Positions 8,449-11,837 of a stretch of 11,837 nucleotides of DNA are shown one piece after another; positions within the stretch are counted from its first letter, which is position 1; the number at the start of each line of letters is the position of its first letter. Position numbers and translations under genes: made by a program. The notes below the pieces were generated by a model. It saw only the letters and a list, made by a program, of their open reading frames with translations, was not told the DNA's origin and searched no databases. Source of the DNA: Euperipatoides rowelli (Eukaryota; Onychophora; Udeonychophora; Euonychophora; Peripatopsidae). Location of the stretch: NCBI GenBank assembly GCA_003024985.2, contig PXIH01S0007806.1; one strand, 5' to 3'.

Positions 8449-8610
8449 CGTTCGCTGGACACTCAGCAAGAAAGCACTTTTTTTTCCTACAGAGTGGTTA
8501 AATACTGGAACGAATTACCAGAAACACAGATTGGTTTTAGTAATTTCTACTCCTTTAAAAAAACAGATTTATTTTTAGACAAAGATCAAAAATACAGAGA
8601 AATGATCTAA
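8449..8610 (+). pseudogene. C-terminal end of a non-LTR retrotransposon ORF2 (reverse transcriptase polyprotein)
   Basis: An open frame of 53 codons ends at TAA 8608-8610 and is closed on the left by TAG at 8446-8448. It reads RSLDTQQESTFF, then YRVVKYWNELPETQI, then SFKKTDLF. The pattern arginine-x(n)-FF-x-RVVxxWNxLPE-x(n)-FK is the familiar C-terminal tail downstream of the reverse transcriptase domain in Jockey/CR1-like LINEs. The reverse transcriptase and endonuclease regions are not visible upstream, so this is a 5'-truncated copy, as left by incomplete target-primed reverse transcription. It lies in the same orientation as the host gene. Confidence 0.75.
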
Positions 8611-9184
8611 TAATTCAGAAATTGTATATATTATTGTATTTTGTCATTGTTATAGTGAGAGATTAATGAATGTCTTACAGTGTAGTAATAAATAACACAT
8701 ATGAATAGAAATTAAAAAACTAAAGTTTGAAAGATGAAATAGTGGGGTATGGAAAAGCAGAGGGGAGGAAAAAGGGAAACAGTTTGATTTTTAATTATAT
8801 TTACCACACTTTTTTTTACTGTTTTTTACTGTTTATTTACAGTGTTTATTTACAAATATATATATAGTATATTTACTGAGTTTATTTACGATATGTTTGC
8901 TGAGTTTTTACATATAAAAATTATGGATTTGTTTTGTTTTAGGCTATCTATATACTTTTTATTTGTTATAATGTATCTAACCTATATTTATAAATGTTTA
9001 TATGTTGGAGAAACCTATTTTCATGTTGAAAATTCTAGATGAAATAATTTTTTTCTCTGTAATTGATTGTAGTGTGTATAGACCCAATTAATGTTGTCTG
9101 TTTTATTTTTGTGTAACATAATGTCTCTTGGAGTTAAAAGCCATGGCTTATTAATGACTGTATACAAATAAATAAATAAAAAAA
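8611..9184 (+). mobile_element. Probable 3' UTR and AAAT tail of the non-LTR retrotransposon
   Basis: The 3' end is suggested by an AAGCCATGGCTT palindrome (9138-9149), followed after 16 bases by an AAATAAATAAATAAA-type tail (9166-9184). That is a common layout for LINE 3' ends. The region between the ORF stop and the tail is T- and A-rich, with imperfect tttattta repeats around 8813-8890. Continuity from 8610 to 9184 is inferred; a second insertion in between cannot be excluded. Confidence 0.5.
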
Positions 9185-9548
9185 GGAACTAGTGTTTCAT
9201 TAAGATGACCACTGGTCTGGTAAAATAAATAAATTGGATTAGATAGGGTTTCCTCCTTGATATTAATAAATAACACTTTGTCTGGTGAACACTCACAACC
9301 CAGGTGAATGAGAGAATTAATTACAATTCTAACTCTTTGAAAGATTGAAGTTTTTAGTAATGTTGTTGTGTTTGGCCAACTATTAGAAATTATTTTAGAG
9401 ATAGTGTATTATGATGGTTATCATAATGATATTAATGTGTGTGTGTGTTAGTATTAGGAATTATAATGAAAATATAGTTAAAATTATATATGTACAATGA
9501 TTATGTTGTTTGGTTGGTCATTAAAGTAATATAAATATGAATGGGAAA

Positions 9549-9560
9549 GGACTATAGTCC
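9549..9560. repeat. 12-bp perfect palindrome GGACTATAGTCC
   Basis: This short self-complementary site lies in AT-rich intronic DNA. It has no loop and no flanking symmetry, and nothing nearby points to a function. Confidence 0.35.
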
Positions 9561-10391
9561 CCTGAAATTATAATTGCATTAAATTTAGAAACTTCCTTTA
9601 AAGAGTGATTGGCTAATTTATTCTCTGTGAACATTTACAACAAATTTTTGTGGAGTGCTAAAGAAAAAGATTGGCAAGTAATATTGTTAAGTTGTTGAAA
9701 AAGGAAAGCTCTGTGACACCTAAGATGTCTATTCTACAACTTGAGAGTGCTGAAATTAAAACTTTGTGTCCACTTTTATAATGAACTGAAAAATTTAAAT
9801 TCAAGTGATATAATGCCACAGGAGAATTAATAAAAGAAGAGAAGACAGAAGCTGACCTCTATTTGAAAAAAAAAAAAAATGACCTCTTAAGATAGTAATA
9901 CATCATTACTGTTTTATGAAATTACAATGTGCAGCAAGCCCTATTCACAAATTAATTTAAAGAGAAATGAAGAAATTTAACAAGAAAATGAGAAAGAGAA
10001 TTACATAGCTGATAATTGCTATTACAACCTGATACTGACTGTGAACAGTAATTAAAATTCATTATCAATAAATACAAATGGACTAACTACAGAAGAAAGG
10101 AGAGAAGCAGATTTCATTTTTATTTTTTTCAAATAAAACTAACTTGGCTGAAAGAATTAACACATAATTGTGAAGACAACATTAATAGAAGTAAAGTGAT
10201 CACATTTCAATTAAATAATTATGAGAATTCAAGAACAAATGAAGCCAGTGCAAGAGGGATTTTCAAATTGACAAGTGGGCTCTATTCATCATCTACAAAA
10301 AATTAATCGGATGATCCACTAATGAGTGACCATCCATAGTAACTTCCAGATGGACTCAAGAAGCATCCCCATTATGTAAATATAATCACAG

Positions 10392-10572
10392 TATAAAAAG
10401 AGAGGCTCTAAACAATTCAGAGTCGGTTGCCGCTTTATAAGTTTATTGCTAACTAATTACTTAATGCAAGTTAATTTGCTGACATTGTGTTCTTATGACC
10501 TGTATTATAACACCTTACAAGCCTAAGAAGTCACTGTGTCGTGCATTTAACGTTTCATGAAATTTTAATAAA
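10392..10572 (+). promoter_or_regulatory. Possible LTR-type promoter and poly(A) signal
   Basis: TATAAAAAG (10392-10400) is followed about 27 bases later by TCAGAGTC (10417-10424), which resembles an arthropod/mollusc initiator. AATAAA occurs at 10567-10572. A TATA box, an initiator and a poly(A) signal within 180 bp in this order are expected in the U3-R-U5 of a retrotransposon LTR. I could not find TG...CA borders, a target duplication, a second LTR or a convincing tRNA primer site. In AT-rich DNA each motif can also arise by chance. Confidence 0.3.
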
Positions 10573-11609
10573 CTTTTAACTAAATCTAGGAATCCTGCCC
10601 AATCCCTCCTCAGTTAGTACAATATATTTTATTAAGGCCTAGATGACCTCAATACTAGCTAGCTTAATGATAGGGGAAATTTAATAAAAATTTAGTCAGA
10701 ATAGTTACAAGTGGTACTTACCTTCTACTCGCTGAGATGTCTAATTGAAGTCTGATGTCTATTTCTGGTAGCTGAATCCTCCCAGGTTTGCTTTAAATAC
10801 CGTATATTCACTTTCATTCTGCAGTTTTGCACTCTGATAACTTTATTCAAAATTTAACCCAGAGCATTAACTTCGATTTACTTGCCAAGCACTCTGTTTA
10901 TTAATTCTTGTCAATTTAAGAACAATCACCAACATTAACAATTATTCAGTTGATCATCGATTATTACCAACTGGAAGCACAGAACTTTATATACTTCAAT
11001 TTAGGCACAACATTCATTTAACTATTGAGGAATTCAATCAGTCAATGAATTTTAAATATAAATTAATAGGACAATTTCATTTCAATAATATCAACAATTA
11101 ACTTAATAGATCTAATGATTTAGAAATGGCCAAATGTTTTTGATTTGTTTTGGTAATAATTGTTTTTCAATTTTTATGAATGAGAATAATGCTATTTTCT
11201 GGTTTGTTTTAATTTTAAGACATCCATAGTAAGATTTGGAATAGTATACAGTACATTCTTGAAAGAATAGAAATTCCAAAGTGGGAGCTATTTTGATTTT
11301 TGACCTCCTAAGATATTAATAATAATAAATTTAGGCTCTGGTTTTTCCCAGATTTTGTTTTATCCTGAAGACAACAGGTCAGAAATTTCATTAAATACAG
11401 GGTTTTTCCCTATTGTTGTTACCTCATAGTAACTTAAGATTTTATTGTCCAGTATAGACAAAGGTTATAACTTAATAGGATTTAGTATACTTAAATTATA
11501 AAAATCCTTAATTAGTGGATTTTTTTGTTTTCATCACCTAAAGGGTATGTTTGCATTTTATTGCTTACTATAGGCCAATATACAGTATGATGAATGTTTA
11601 AAATTAGTT

Positions 11610-11631
11610 TTTTTTTTTTTTTTTTTTTTTA
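11610..11631. repeat. Long poly(T) run
   Basis: An uninterrupted T run of about 22 or more bases follows aaaattag. It may be the A-tail of a minus-strand retroposed copy, but no recognisable body adjoins it. It is not followed by AG and an open frame, so it does not act as an acceptor tract for a visible exon. Confidence 0.45.
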
Positions 11632-11837
11632 CAATTAAAACCAAGAGTTATATTCATTCTATCAAGTGTATACATATTATGATGATTCAATATTATATCT
11701 TTAAAGGTCAAATGTAACGGATTTTTAAAATTTATTTTTATAATTGATTTTCAAAGATGATAATTACTATAAAAAAAAATTCCTCTGGAAATTTTTTTTT
11801 TAAAATGCATAAAAAAAAAGTTATTTAAAGATAAAAT

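Larger units (their letters stand above)
5603..11837 (+). other. Intronic DNA downstream of the large exon, made largely of transposon debris
   Basis: The stretch begins with GTAAGT (5603-5608), and no following host exon could be recognised. Across more than 6 kb I see no proline-, glutamine- or domain-bearing frame belonging to the methyltransferase. The listed repeats and element fragments account for part of it. The rest, notably about 6570-8440 and 9190-10380, is AT-rich with A and T runs and no structure that I can name. The end (10580-11837) is likewise non-coding, with a long T run near 11610-11631. Confidence 0.6.

Noticed and set aside
8842-9042. 66-codon Tyr/Ile/Phe-rich open frame
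   Set aside because: It lies in the presumed LINE 3' UTR and is built from imperfect tttattta repeats. It is not protein-like.
9436-9448. Short GT microsatellite
   Set aside because: It is only about six units long and unremarkable in an animal intron.
9881-9900. tgacctcttaagatagtaat resembling tgacctcctaagatattaat near 11300
   Set aside because: The similarity is about 20 bp with no extended alignment by eye. It might be two worn copies of one repeat, but I cannot support that without a genome search.
10331-10342. catccatagtaa shared with 11221-11232
   Set aside because: The match is only 12 bp and the flanks do not align, so it is likely chance.
10773-10786. TGGTAGCTGAATCC as an LTR primer-binding site
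   Set aside because: It begins TGG but its complement does not match a tRNA 3' end that I recognise, and no LTR border precedes it.

Overview
The window is a strongly AT-rich piece of animal nuclear DNA. It has interrupted coding sequence with spliceosomal borders, homopolymer runs, and scattered remains of hAT, terminal-inverted-repeat and non-LTR elements. The only host gene I can support lies on the + strand and is seen as two internal exons. They encode part of the low-complexity, proline- and glutamine-rich middle of a KMT2C/KMT2D (MLL3/MLL4, Trr-type) histone H3 lysine-4 methyltransferase. The host looks like an invertebrate, perhaps a mollusc, but this rests only on general character (AT richness, intron structure, divergence from the vertebrate repeats) and is weak.

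Layout. 1-71 is the terminus of a hAT-like element that continues off the left edge. 186-751 is a decayed hAT transposase ending in the hAT dimerisation motif. 752-2528 is AT-rich non-coding DNA, presumably intron. 2529-2660 is a short exon ending in a seven-glutamine tract. 2661-4223 is an intron holding an old inverted-repeat element (about 3159-3851), split by a younger 373-bp hAT-type MITE (3308-3680) with a perfect 8-bp target duplication. 4224-5602 is the large exon, with seven recognisable DPYxxPPxTPRP-type units. From 5603 to the end I find no further host exon. That stretch holds a two-copy tandem repeat (5871-6145), a hAT-like end (6559), a hairpin (7165-7184), the 3' end of a non-LTR retrotransposon (8449-9184), a possible promoter/poly(A) pair of an LTR-like element (10392-10572) and long T runs.

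The two exons fit each other. The first ends one base into a codon (G at 2660) and the second begins with the two bases that complete it (AT at 4224-4225), giving GAT (Asp) and an open frame throughout. The upstream exons and the downstream exons carrying the PHD, FYRN/FYRC and SET domains are not in this window. I found no undescribed biological system. The points most worth a second look are the repeat-bearing exon, a recursive-splice-like junction at 2528/2529, an in-frame alternative donor at 5545/5546, and the nested transposons.
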